DNA of 31,189 bases from Lachnospiraceae bacterium (lineage in GTDB: Bacteria > Bacillota > Clostridia > Lachnospirales > Lachnospiraceae). A model generated the notes under the pieces. That model saw only the letters and a program-made list of their open reading frames with translations, was not told the DNA's origin and ran no database searches. Below are positions 7,115 through 14,751 of the stretch, piece after piece; position 1 is the first letter of the stretch, and every line of letters starts with the position of its first letter. The stretch spans positions 1 to 31,189 of the forward strand of contig CAAGMZ010000033.1 of assembly GCA_900771195.1 (NCBI GenBank), read 5' to 3'. A program made the translations under genes and the position numbers.

Positions 7115-8101
7115 ATGATTAGCACAGATATTGGAATTGATTTGGGAACAGCGAGCATTCTCGTTTATATAAAGGGAAAAGGTGTCGTACTTAAGGAACC
7201 TTCCGTTGTGGCGTTTGACAGAGATACCAATAAAATCAAGGCCATAGGTGAGGAAGCAAGGCTTATGCTTGGAAGAACGCCGGGCAACATAGTTGCCGTA
7301 AGACCTCTGCGTCAGGGCGTTATTTCGGATTATACGGTTACCGAGAAGATGCTCAAGTATTTTATCCAAAAGGCACTCGGAAAGAAAATGATAAAGAAGC
7401 CGAGAATCAGCGTATGTGTGCCCAGCGGCGTAACAGAAGTTGAGAAGAAGGCTGTTGAGGATGCAACATATCAGGCAGGAGCCCGTGAAGTTGCAATTAT
7501 AGAGGAACCCATAGCGGCAGCTATAGGAGCAGGAATAGATATCGCAAGACCATGTGGCAACATGATAGTCGACATAGGCGGAGGAACAACAGATATAGCC
7601 GTTATTTCATTGGGCGGAACTGTTGTGAGTACATCAATTAAGATTGCCGGTGATGATTTTGACGAGGCAATCGTACGTTATATGCGTAAGAAACACAATC
7701 TGCTTATAGGTGAGAGAACTGCAGAGGATATCAAGATTAAGATTGGCAGTGCTTATCCGAGGGCAGAGACAGTGTCCATGGACATAAGAGGACGTAATCT
7801 TGTCACAGGCCTTCCCAAGACTGTTACGGTTACATCCGATGAGACAGAGGAGGCTCTTAAGGAGGCTACAGCCCAGATAGTTGAGGCAATACACAGTGTT
7901 CTCGAGAAGACACCTCCGGAGCTTGCTGCAGATATTGCAGACAGGGGAATGGTTCTTACGGGCGGCGGAAGCCTTCTGCAGGGACTCGAAGAGCTTATTG
8001 AAGAAAAGACCGGTATCAACACCATGACTGCCGATGATCCTATGACGGCAGTTGCAATAGGAACAGGTAAATTCATAGAGTTCCTTGCAGGTGACAGATA
8101 G
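7115..8101 (+). CDS. mbl: MreB/Mbl actin-like cell-shape protein
   Basis: This is a bacterial actin that polymerises under the membrane and positions cell-wall synthesis. The phosphate-1 motif GIDLGTAS is near the N terminus, phosphate-2 DIGGGTTD lies mid-protein, and the adenosine motif LTGGGSLLQG is near the C terminus. The length of 328 residues is typical. The start follows a GGAAAGGGG ribosome binding site. I prefer Mbl over MreB because of context: mbl directly precedes two FlgG-like rod genes (flhO, flhP) in Bacillus, and the same order is seen here, 29 bp apart. No mreC or mreD is adjacent, which also argues against the mreBCD locus. Confidence 0.92.
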   Translation: MISTDIGIDLGTASILVYIKGKGVVLKEPSVVAFDRDTNKIKAIGEEARLMLGRTPGNIVAVRPLRQGVISDYTVTEKMLKYFIQKALGKKMIKKPRISVCVPSGVTEVEKKAVEDATYQAGAREVAIIEEPIAAAIGAGIDIARPCGNMIVDIGGGTTDIAVISLGGTVVSTSIKIAGDDFDEAIVRYMRKKHNLLIGERTAEDIKIKIGSAYPRAETVSMDIRGRNLVTGLPKTVTVTSDETEEALKEATAQIVEAIHSVLEKTPPELAADIADRGMVLTGGGSLLQGLEELIEEKTGINTMTADDPMTAVAIGTGKFIEFLAGDR

Positions 8102-8130
8102 TAATCAATTTTTAAAGGAGTTGAGGAACG

Positions 8131-8904
8131 ATGGTAAGAAGCTTATATACGGCGTCCACAGGAATGGTCAACCAGATGAACAGGATGGATGTCATCACCA
8201 ACAATCTTGCCAATTCCGATACGACTGGTTACAAGAAAGAAGGCGCAACCTCACAGGCATTTGACAGGGTTCTCGGAATCAAGATCAATGACAGCTCGGT
8301 GCAGTACATCCCGCAGGGAATAGGCAGGATGAGCCTGGGTGTCAAGATTGGAGAGACGTACACCGATTACAGTGACGGAAATCTTACCGAGACCGGAAAT
8401 ACATGTGACATGGCGCTTGGCGGAAAAGGATTTTTTGCCATTTCCTATGCGGACAGGAACGGAACAGAATACGAACGCTACACCAGAGACGGTAATTTTG
8501 TGGTGAACAGCGAAGGGATTCTGATGACCAGGGACGGAGATTTTGTTCTGGGCGAGGATGGTGGTCTTATAACCATACCGGATGGAGTCAGGATAGCTGT
8601 TGATGAGACCGGAAGAATAACCGGTGACGGGCAGGAAATCGGCAGACTTAAGCTTGTCGATTTTGAGGATTACAATTATCTCAAAAAGTTCGGCGAGAAC
8701 ATGTATATTGCCATAGACGGCGCAACTGAGACCGAGCCTTCGTGCAAGGTTTATCAGGGATATCTTGAAGCATCCAACGTGAATGTTATTTCGGAAATGG
8801 TAGACATGATTGCGACAACAAGGGACTATGAAAGTAACCAGAAGGTTATTCAGTCCGTAGATTCTACACTTGAAAAGTCTGTTTCACTGGGAAGAATGAT
8901 ATAG
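8131..8904 (+). CDS. flgF: flagellar basal-body rod protein, FlgF/FlhO type
   Basis: This is a proximal/distal rod subunit exported by the flagellar type III system. The N-terminal rod signature is MVRSLYTASTGM, followed by NNLANSDTTGYK. The C-terminal heptad-like helix carries ASNVNVISEMVDMI and DYESNQKVIQ. At 257 residues it is in the FlgF/FlgG range. The two paralogues here correspond to Bacillus FlhO and FlhP; this first one is less like true FlgG and I label it FlgF. The ribosome binding site region AAGGAGTTGAGG is upstream. It lies between mbl and flgG and is probably co-transcribed with both. FlgF versus a second FlgG cannot be decided from sequence alone. Confidence 0.88.
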   Translation: MVRSLYTASTGMVNQMNRMDVITNNLANSDTTGYKKEGATSQAFDRVLGIKINDSSVQYIPQGIGRMSLGVKIGETYTDYSDGNLTETGNTCDMALGGKGFFAISYADRNGTEYERYTRDGNFVVNSEGILMTRDGDFVLGEDGGLITIPDGVRIAVDETGRITGDGQEIGRLKLVDFEDYNYLKKFGENMYIAIDGATETEPSCKVYQGYLEASNVNVISEMVDMIATTRDYESNQKVIQSVDSTLEKSVSLGRMI

Positions 8905-8924
8905 AAGGGAGCTGCGGATAAGCC

Positions 8925-9740
8925 ATGATGAGATCGTTATATACTGCTGCGTCAGGAATGCGTGCACAGCAGACTAACCTTGATGTTATTTCCAATAACC
9001 TTGCAAATGTTAACTCTACGGGATATAAGACGTCATCTGCCGAGTTCAAGTCTCTGCTTTATCAGACACTCCAGACCAGATCGACCAGCGCCAACGGAGA
9101 TGAAAAGCCGGTGCCGGCACAGGTGGGAACCGGAGCGAGAGTTGCATCCATAACAAAGCATTTTACACAGGGAGCACTCCTGGAGACCGGAAATATATTT
9201 GGATTTGGTATTGAAGGAGACGGCCTTTTTGCCGTAAGGGGAGCTGACGGAGAAACGCTTTATACCAGAAACGGTGATTTTCAGATGGCTGTTACAGATA
9301 CAGGTTTTATGCTGTGTACACAGGAAGGATATCCGGTTCTTGATTCAGACGGAATGCCTATAGAATTTGGCGATGAATATGAAACATCCAAAATGGTAGT
9401 TTCGGGAGACGGTACATTCTGCTATCCCGATGAGACCGGCAATCTCCGGAGCCTTGGCATAAGGATAGGACTTTACCAGGTTACCAATCCGGCAGGCTTT
9501 GACAGCGTTGGAAGTACGATGTATAAAGAAACGGACGCTTCCGGCATTGCGGTTGAAGAAAGCTCCAATCCGGAGCTTAAGAAAAGCAGCATAAGGCAGG
9601 GAAGGCTGGAAGGCTCCAATGTTCAGGTGGCAGATGAGATGGTTAACATGATTGTTGCCCAGAGAGCATACGAGATGAACTCCAAGGCAATTCAGGCATC
9701 GGATGAAATGCTGAGTGAGGCTAATCAGCTCAGGAGATAG
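8925..9740 (+). CDS. flgG: flagellar distal rod protein FlgG/FlhP
   Basis: This is the distal rod subunit linking the rod to the hook. It has the N-terminal signature MMRSLYTAASGM, then QQTNLDVISNNLANVNSTGY. The central DGLFAV core and the C-terminal helix GSNVQVADEMVNMIVAQRAY are characteristic of FlgG and mediate helix packing in the axial structure. The length is 271 residues. It starts 20 nt after the flgF stop, and an in-frame ATG 3 nt downstream is an alternative start. It is similar to but clearly distinct from the preceding paralogue, an old duplication shared with Bacillus flhO-flhP. Confidence 0.92.
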   Translation: MMRSLYTAASGMRAQQTNLDVISNNLANVNSTGYKTSSAEFKSLLYQTLQTRSTSANGDEKPVPAQVGTGARVASITKHFTQGALLETGNIFGFGIEGDGLFAVRGADGETLYTRNGDFQMAVTDTGFMLCTQEGYPVLDSDGMPIEFGDEYETSKMVVSGDGTFCYPDETGNLRSLGIRIGLYQVTNPAGFDSVGSTMYKETDASGIAVEESSNPELKKSSIRQGRLEGSNVQVADEMVNMIVAQRAYEMNSKAIQASDEMLSEANQLRR

Positions 9741-9751
9741 GGGGATTCTGA

Positions 9752-10105
9752 ATGAGTGATCTGATTAATGCGGGAATTTCCAACATATATACAAGCGGTG
9801 ATTATTCCAAAGCTACTGAAGCATTGAGAGACAAGCTTTCCAATACAGACTACTCCCAGACATCCGATGAGGAGCTTATGGAGGCCTGCAAGTCTTTTGA
9901 GGCATATTTTATAGAGCAGGTCATGAAAGGGATGGAAAAGACTATTCCCAAGAGCGATGAGGATGATGATTCCGGGAGTTCATATCTGGAGATGTTTAAG
10001 GACAACCTTTATCAGGAATATGCGGATATGGCTGCAGACCAGGGTGACGGAATAGGAATGGCTAGGATGCTGTATGAGCAGATGAAGAGAAATTATAATT
10101 TATAG
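9752..10105 (+). CDS. flgJ: FlgJ-like rod-binding protein
   Basis: This small protein has the rod-binding domain that corresponds to the N-terminal half of FlgJ, the cap that assists rod polymerisation. The family signature is seen in CKSFEAYFIEQVMKGMEKTI, and again near the end in DQGDGIGMARMLYEQM. It is only 117 residues and has no muramidase domain, as is usual in Firmicutes and spirochaetes, where wall cutting is done by a separate enzyme. It follows flgG by 11 bp in the same operon. FlgJ is used in the sense of the N-terminal domain only. Confidence 0.88.
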   Translation: MSDLINAGISNIYTSGDYSKATEALRDKLSNTDYSQTSDEELMEACKSFEAYFIEQVMKGMEKTIPKSDEDDDSGSSYLEMFKDNLYQEYADMAADQGDGIGMARMLYEQMKRNYNL

Positions 10106-10220
10106 AGTATATACCGCCCGGGGATGAATGCGGATTATGTATGCACGGTGCAAATGGTATGCACTGTGTTGCAGCCTGCTTTTGTCACCGGGTGTTTTTG
10201 ACTGCATGGGAGGAACGGAC

Positions 10221-12488
10221 TTGGAACTTAAAGGCTATGTCGAAAGAATAATATTCAGTAATAATGACACGGGACATGGAATTCTGGAGGTGTCGCTTTC
10301 GTCAGAAGAGGTGGAAAGACTCAGAAAAGAAAATCCTGATGAGGCCTCGGATATAAGTGAAAGCATGGTGTGCGTGGGAACTCTTTCGCTGATAGACCAG
10401 GGAGAATATGTTGTATTTAACGGTGATTTTACCGTGCATCCCACATACGGACTGCAGTTTAAGGTCACAAGCTTTGAAGAAAGCAGGCCTGATGATTTGG
10501 ATTCCCTGGAGAGATATCTTGGCTCAGGAGCGATTAAAGGGCTGGGAGCCACGCTTGCATCGAGAATAGTTAAACACTTCAAAAATGACACCTTCAGGGT
10601 CATTGATGAGAATCCGGAGGAGCTTTCAGAGGTCAAAGGAATAAGCGAGCGCATGGCCATGGAGATATCGGACCAGCTTGCGGAAAAAAGAGGCATGCGC
10701 AAGGCGATGATGTTTCTGGGGAAGCTTGGAATAACAATGAACCTTGCGGTAAAGATATATAAGAAGTACGGAGAGACAGTGTACGATATTATCAATGAGA
10801 ACCCGTACAGGCTGGCAGATGACGTGGATGGAGTAGGCTTCAGGAAAGCGGACGAAATTGCGGGAAATGCAGGCGTTTCGCCGGATTCACCATACAGAAT
10901 AAAGAGCGGAATATTGTATACGCTTAACCAGGCAATGGGAAACGGGCATACATATCTTCCGGAAAATGTTCTTATCGGGAATGCCTCCGGTCTTCTTAAT
11001 GTGGATGTTGAAAGCAACGGGGATGCGATAACAGAGCTCGTCATGTCAAGAAAGATAGTAATCAGGAAGGCAGGGGATGACAATGCTGTCTATCTTACAT
11101 CCATGTACAACACGGAACTGAATGTGGCAAGACGGCTTAACGAACTGGATATAAAGTATAATGTGGATGCACACAAGCTGGATAAAGCCATATCCGTCAT
11201 AGAAAAACAGGAAAATATAAAGCTAGAGCAGATGCAGAGGAATGCCGTAGCCAAGGCTGCGGAGAACGGGCTGCTTGTAATTACCGGAGGTCCGGGAACA
11301 GGCAAGACCACCACAATCAATTCGATTATAAAATATTTTCAGAACGAGGGCTGCGAGCTTATGCTGGCCGCACCCACCGGACGTGCGGCCAAGAGGATGA
11401 CTGAAGCGACGGGCTGTGAGGCACAGACTATACACAGACTTCTGGAACTGAGCGGCAATATGGAGGATGATGCGAATAATGCAACATTCGGGCGCAATGA
11501 AGATAATCCTCTCGAAGCTGATGTGATTATAATAGATGAGATGTCAATGGTGGATATTTTTCTCATGAACAGTCTTTTGCGTGCGGTTTCGGACGGGACG
11601 AGGCTTATTCTCGTGGGCGATGCCGACCAGCTTCCGTCGGTGGGACCGGGCAATGTCCTGAAGGACATCATTGCATCAGGGATGTTCTCGGTTGTTATGC
11701 TGACAAAGATATTCAGACAGTCTGAAACAAGCGATATAGTTGTAAATGCCCATAAAATCGATCAGGGAGAACAGTTTGAAATAAAGCCGTCCAGCAATGA
11801 TTTTCCTTTTATCAAAAGGACGGATGCGGACTCAATAATAAATGCCATGATTACGCTTGTGGGAAAGAAGCTCCCGGCCTATACCAATTCAAGGCCTAAT
11901 GACATTCAGGTTCTGACTCCCATGAGAAAAGGAAACCTTGGCGTTGAGAGACTCAATTCAATCCTTCAGAAATATCTCAATCCGCCGGATGACAGCAAGG
12001 TTGAGAAGGAGATAGGGGGAGTTATATTCCGCGAAGGCGATAAGGTCATGCAGACACGCAATAATTACCAGATTCAGTGGGAGATAAGGGGATACAACGG
12101 AATTGCCGTGGACAGCGGTCTTGGCGTGTTTAACGGGGATATGGGCGTGATTGATAATGTCAACCTTATGATGTCGGAGCTCACGGTGCTTTTTGAGGAC
12201 AACAGGTATGTAAAATACAGTTTTAAGGAGGCTGACGAGCTTGAGCATGCGTATGCAGTCACTGTACATAAGTCTCAGGGAAGCGAGTATCCCGCAGTGG
12301 TGCTGCCGCTTCTTGACGGTCCGAGGATGCTCATGAACAGAAATATACTTTACACGGCAGTCACCCGGGCAAAAAAATGCATATGTATAGTCGGAGATGA
12401 AAAAACTTTTTACTCAATGATAGATAATTCAAGCGAGCAGAGAAGATTTTCCGCACTGGCGCAGAGAATAAAGGAGATGGCACAATAG
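10221..12488 (+). CDS. recD2: RecD2-type helicase (RecD-like, RecBC-independent)
   Basis: RecD2 is a 5'-3' superfamily 1B DNA helicase acting in repair and replication stress without RecBC. An N-terminal OB/HhH region (ELKGYVERI, then AIKGLGATLASRIV) precedes the motor. Walker A GGPGTGKTT is at 356-364, Walker B IIIDEMSMVD has its Asp at 439, and the C-terminal motif YAVTVHKSQGSEY is present. I chose TTG 10221 (755 residues) because GGGAGG lies 7 nt upstream and family members start M(E/D)LKGYVE. ATG 10206 overlaps that site and ATG 10128 would add an untypical extension. It occupies the position that comFA (also a helicase) has before comFC in Bacillus. Confidence 0.9.
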   Translation: MELKGYVERIIFSNNDTGHGILEVSLSSEEVERLRKENPDEASDISESMVCVGTLSLIDQGEYVVFNGDFTVHPTYGLQFKVTSFEESRPDDLDSLERYLGSGAIKGLGATLASRIVKHFKNDTFRVIDENPEELSEVKGISERMAMEISDQLAEKRGMRKAMMFLGKLGITMNLAVKIYKKYGETVYDIINENPYRLADDVDGVGFRKADEIAGNAGVSPDSPYRIKSGILYTLNQAMGNGHTYLPENVLIGNASGLLNVDVESNGDAITELVMSRKIVIRKAGDDNAVYLTSMYNTELNVARRLNELDIKYNVDAHKLDKAISVIEKQENIKLEQMQRNAVAKAAENGLLVITGGPGTGKTTTINSIIKYFQNEGCELMLAAPTGRAAKRMTEATGCEAQTIHRLLELSGNMEDDANNATFGRNEDNPLEADVIIIDEMSMVDIFLMNSLLRAVSDGTRLILVGDADQLPSVGPGNVLKDIIASGMFSVVMLTKIFRQSETSDIVVNAHKIDQGEQFEIKPSSNDFPFIKRTDADSIINAMITLVGKKLPAYTNSRPNDIQVLTPMRKGNLGVERLNSILQKYLNPPDDSKVEKEIGGVIFREGDKVMQTRNNYQIQWEIRGYNGIAVDSGLGVFNGDMGVIDNVNLMMSELTVLFEDNRYVKYSFKEADELEHAYAVTVHKSQGSEYPAVVLPLLDGPRMLMNRNILYTAVTRAKKCICIVGDEKTFYSMIDNSSEQRRFSALAQRIKEMAQ

Positions 12489-13231
12489 GAACCGTAAATA
12501 CGATAAAGCAGATACGAAACCGGATATATGATATAATTTACCCACCCCGCTGCCCGGTATGCGACGGGCTTCTGTATACGCCGGGAAGTCTTGAATGCCC
12601 TATGATACATAATGAGTGCATTAAGAAAATAACATGCATAGAGGGCAGCATATGCATGAAGTGCGGTAAACAGCTTGACGATAACGTGACTGAATACTGC
12701 AGCGACTGTGCAAGAAAGAATTTTGTATACAAGAGAGGTGTGGCGGCATTTGCATACTCAGATGTGATGAAAAAATCCATGTATGCTTTTAAATACAATA
12801 ACAGGCGGGAGTATGCCCGGTTCTACGCCAAGATGCTCTGCGAGAAACACGGAAACACAATAAAAAGCTGGAATGCCCGGGTTCTGGTTCCGGTGCCGCT
12901 TCATAAGAGCAGGCAGAGAAAAAGAGGATACAATCAGGCCGGGGTGCTGGCCGGACAGCTTTCGGAGCTTCTTCATATACCGGTTGACTCTGAGATGTTA
13001 GTCAGAGGTAAAAAGACAGCGCCGCAGAAAACCCTTTCTGACAGAGCGCGTGTCAATAACTTAGAAAATGCTTTTCAAATCGGAAAAAGTGGTGTAAGAT
13101 ATAGGAGTATTATATTAGTGGATGACATATATACTACCGGCGCAACAATTAATGAATGCGCATCAGTGCTTAGGACGGCAGGCGCAGAGGATGTGTATTT
13201 TGTCACCGCATGTATCGGAAGAGGATTTTAG
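12485..13231 (+). CDS. comFC: ComFC-like phosphoribosyltransferase-fold competence protein
   Basis: ComFC is a late-competence protein needed for DNA uptake and processing. It has an N-terminal zinc finger (CPVCDG, later CMKCGKQL and YCSDC) and a C-terminal phosphoribosyltransferase fold. The latter shows PVPLHKSRQRKRGYNQA and the PRPP loop ILVDDIYTTGAT (Asp213, Asp214). The frame has no ATG, GTG or TTG between an upstream stop (12425) and ATG 12602, which lies after the first CxxC. The full-length start fits ATA at 12485, overlapping the recD2 stop, with AAGGAG 8 nt upstream, giving 248 residues. The conservative alternative is 12602-13231 without the first zinc half-site. The neighbours recD2 and yvyF match the Bacillus comF-flagellar junction. 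Confidence 0.85.
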   Translation: MGTVNTIKQIRNRIYDIIYPPRCPVCDGLLYTPGSLECPMIHNECIKKITCIEGSICMKCGKQLDDNVTEYCSDCARKNFVYKRGVAAFAYSDVMKKSMYAFKYNNRREYARFYAKMLCEKHGNTIKSWNARVLVPVPLHKSRQRKRGYNQAGVLAGQLSELLHIPVDSEMLVRGKKTAPQKTLSDRARVNNLENAFQIGKSGVRYRSIILVDDIYTTGATINECASVLRTAGAEDVYFVTACIGRGF

Positions 13232-13242
13232 GAGGTAACCAT

Positions 13243-13644
13243 ATGGAGATAAAGAACTGCAGGGAATGCAAGAGGCTGTTTAATTATATAGGCGGAGGGT
13301 ATATACTTTGTCCCGAATGCATGGCCAAGCTGGATGAGAAGTTCAAGCAGGTAAAGGAATACATAAATAAGAACCCCGGGGCCGGCATGGCTGAAATTGC
13401 TACGAACAATGATGTGAGCACCAACCAGATAGAAAGATGGATAAGGGAAGAAAGACTTGTTTTTGCAGATGATTCACCCATAGCGATTCAGTGTGAGAAG
13501 TGCGGTGTCAACATAAAGTCCGGACGTTTCTGCAATAAATGCAAGGAAGGCCTTGCAAACGGACTTGCATACACAAATACCCCTGCGGCCGAGCCCAGGA
13601 GACAGGAGCGCGAAAAGGCAAGAATGAGATTTTTGGGAGAATAA
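13243..13644 (+). CDS. yvyF: flagellar operon protein YvyF (TIGR03826-like)
   Basis: This small zinc-binding protein is found at the start of late flagellar operons in Firmicutes; its exact role is not established. It has CxxC pairs at both ends (NCRECKRL and LCPEC; QCEKCG and CNKCKEG) around a helix-turn-helix-like segment (MAEIATNNDVSTNQIERW). The length is 133 residues. ATG 13243 was chosen for GGAGG at 13231-13235, 7 nt upstream. It directly follows comFC, as in Bacillus (comFC-yvyF-flgM). A terminator and a sigma-28-type promoter separate it from flgM here. A regulatory, DNA-contacting role is possible but not shown. Confidence 0.85.
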   Translation: MEIKNCRECKRLFNYIGGGYILCPECMAKLDEKFKQVKEYINKNPGAGMAEIATNNDVSTNQIERWIREERLVFADDSPIAIQCEKCGVNIKSGRFCNKCKEGLANGLAYTNTPAAEPRRQEREKARMRFLGE

Positions 13645-13790
13645 GGCAGAAGCTTTTTGCAGAGGACTCTCATTATGATAACATGGGTACCCGGGCGGGC
13701 AGAATATTGCACGCCGGGTATCAGATGTCCGGTGCCTTGAGACAACTTAAAGACAGACTGTATTTAGCATTGACAGTGAAGCTTTGTATA

Positions 13791-13831
13791 GATAAGAAAT
13801 CCGATTTTTGGAAATCTTATCTTATTTTTTT
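13791..13831 (+). terminator. rho-independent terminator after yvyF
   Basis: GATAAGAAATCC (13791-13802) pairs with GGAAATCTTATC (13810-13821) as 7 bp plus 3 bp around a 2x2 internal loop, followed by TTATTTTTTT. It closes the recD2-comFC-yvyF unit. The 147 nt between the yvyF stop and this hairpin hold no gene I can support. Confidence 0.7.
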
Positions 13832-13841
13832 GAGAAAAAGC

Positions 13842-13868
13842 TAATTATTTTTCTTCATGGTCCGATAA
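13842..13868 (+). promoter_or_regulatory. sigma-28 (SigD/FliA) promoter of flgM
   Basis: TAAT (13842-13845), a 15-bp spacer and TCCGATAA (13861-13868) match the flagellar sigma consensus TAAA-N15-GCCGATAA at 3 of 4 and 7 of 8 positions. It lies 56 nt before flgM. Sigma-28 control of flgM is the normal feedback arrangement. Confidence 0.75.
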
Positions 13869-13924
13869 GTATAATGTAGATTCAAATTTATTGACAGTAT
13901 CTGTTCAGGGAAGGAGAGATAATT

Positions 13925-14203
13925 ATGAGAATCGATGCCTATAATCAGATAAGCCAGATATACCAGGCTACGAAGAAATCACCTGTCAGCAAAGCTTCCA
14001 AGGTAAACGGCAGTGACAAGGTTGAAATATCGCAGTTTGGAAAGGATTACCAGATTGCAAAACAGGCAGTTGCAGCAGCACCTGATATCAGGGAAGATAA
14101 GGTCGCTCAGGTTAAGTCACGTATTGCAGCCGGAGATTACGATGTCAGTGCAGAGGAGCTGGCGGAAAAGCTTGCGGCGAAATACAACACTACAGTATTT
14201 TAG
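13925..14203 (+). CDS. flgM: anti-sigma-28 factor FlgM
   Basis: FlgM binds sigma-28 (SigD/FliA) and blocks late flagellar transcription until the hook-basal body is complete. The 92-residue protein has the disordered N-terminal half and the C-terminal helical sigma-binding region (DIREDKVAQVKSRIAAGDYD, then VSAEELAEKLA) typical of the family. AAGGAGAG lies 8 nt upstream of ATG. It sits behind its own sigma-28-type promoter and is the first gene of the late flagellar operon, 9 bp before flgN. Confidence 0.9.
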   Translation: MRIDAYNQISQIYQATKKSPVSKASKVNGSDKVEISQFGKDYQIAKQAVAAAPDIREDKVAQVKSRIAAGDYDVSAEELAEKLAAKYNTTVF

Positions 14204-14212
14204 GAGAAAAAA

Positions 14213-14725
14213 GTGGCAAGCTTAATTGAAAACCTTATAAGCGTCCTTGAGGCGGAAAACAGTGAATATGAGCAGCTCCTTGGGCTTTCAGTGGAAAAGA
14301 CTGACATTATCGTGAAGGGGGACGTAGATGCCCTGAACGATATGGTGGCTAAGGAGCAGGCTGTAGTGGAGCGCATCAATGCCCTTGAGAAAAAGAGGAC
14401 AGAAGCTACCAAGGACATAGCGCTTGTGCTCAACAGAAAGCCGGAAGAATTGAAGCTTGAGGAACTGGCAGAGCTTTTGGCAGGACAGAAGAAGGAGAGC
14501 CAGGCATTAAGGAGTATTCACGACAGACTCAAAACGACGCTTTCCAACATGGTAAAGGTTAATGACAACAACAAGATGCTTCTGCAGGAGTCAATCGAGA
14601 TGGTGGATTTTGAGATGAATCTTGCACAGAGCATGAGGCAGGCGCCGGCAACTGCAAATTATTCCGGCAGCACATATACGGATGATTCATATGGGCCCGC
14701 AAGCTCATTTGATGCCAAACAGTAG
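14213..14725 (+). CDS. flgN: FlgN-type export chaperone
   Basis: FlgN is the cytoplasmic chaperone that keeps the hook-filament junction proteins FlgK and FlgL export-competent. The 170-residue protein is almost entirely helical and charged, with a coiled-coil middle (MVAKEQAVVERINALEKKR). The tail is rich in Ser, Thr and Tyr. The start is GTG at 14213 with AGGAG at 14202-14206. It lies between flgM and the flgK pair it would serve. Sequence identity in this family is low, so the call rests on size, composition and position. Confidence 0.85.
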   Translation: MASLIENLISVLEAENSEYEQLLGLSVEKTDIIVKGDVDALNDMVAKEQAVVERINALEKKRTEATKDIALVLNRKPEELKLEELAELLAGQKKESQALRSIHDRLKTTLSNMVKVNDNNKMLLQESIEMVDFEMNLAQSMRQAPATANYSGSTYTDDSYGPASSFDAKQ

Positions 14726-14751
14726 ACATCCGGGAAAGGAGGTACCTGGCA

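Noticed and set aside
13645..13790. Small open frames between yvyF and its terminator
   Set aside because: They begin inside yvyF or lack ribosome binding sites, and their composition is not protein-like. This is treated as untranslated sequence.
13891..13896. TTGACA as a vegetative -35 before flgM
   Set aside because: There is no -10-like sequence 16-18 bp downstream; that position falls in the ribosome binding site. The sigma-28 match upstream is better.
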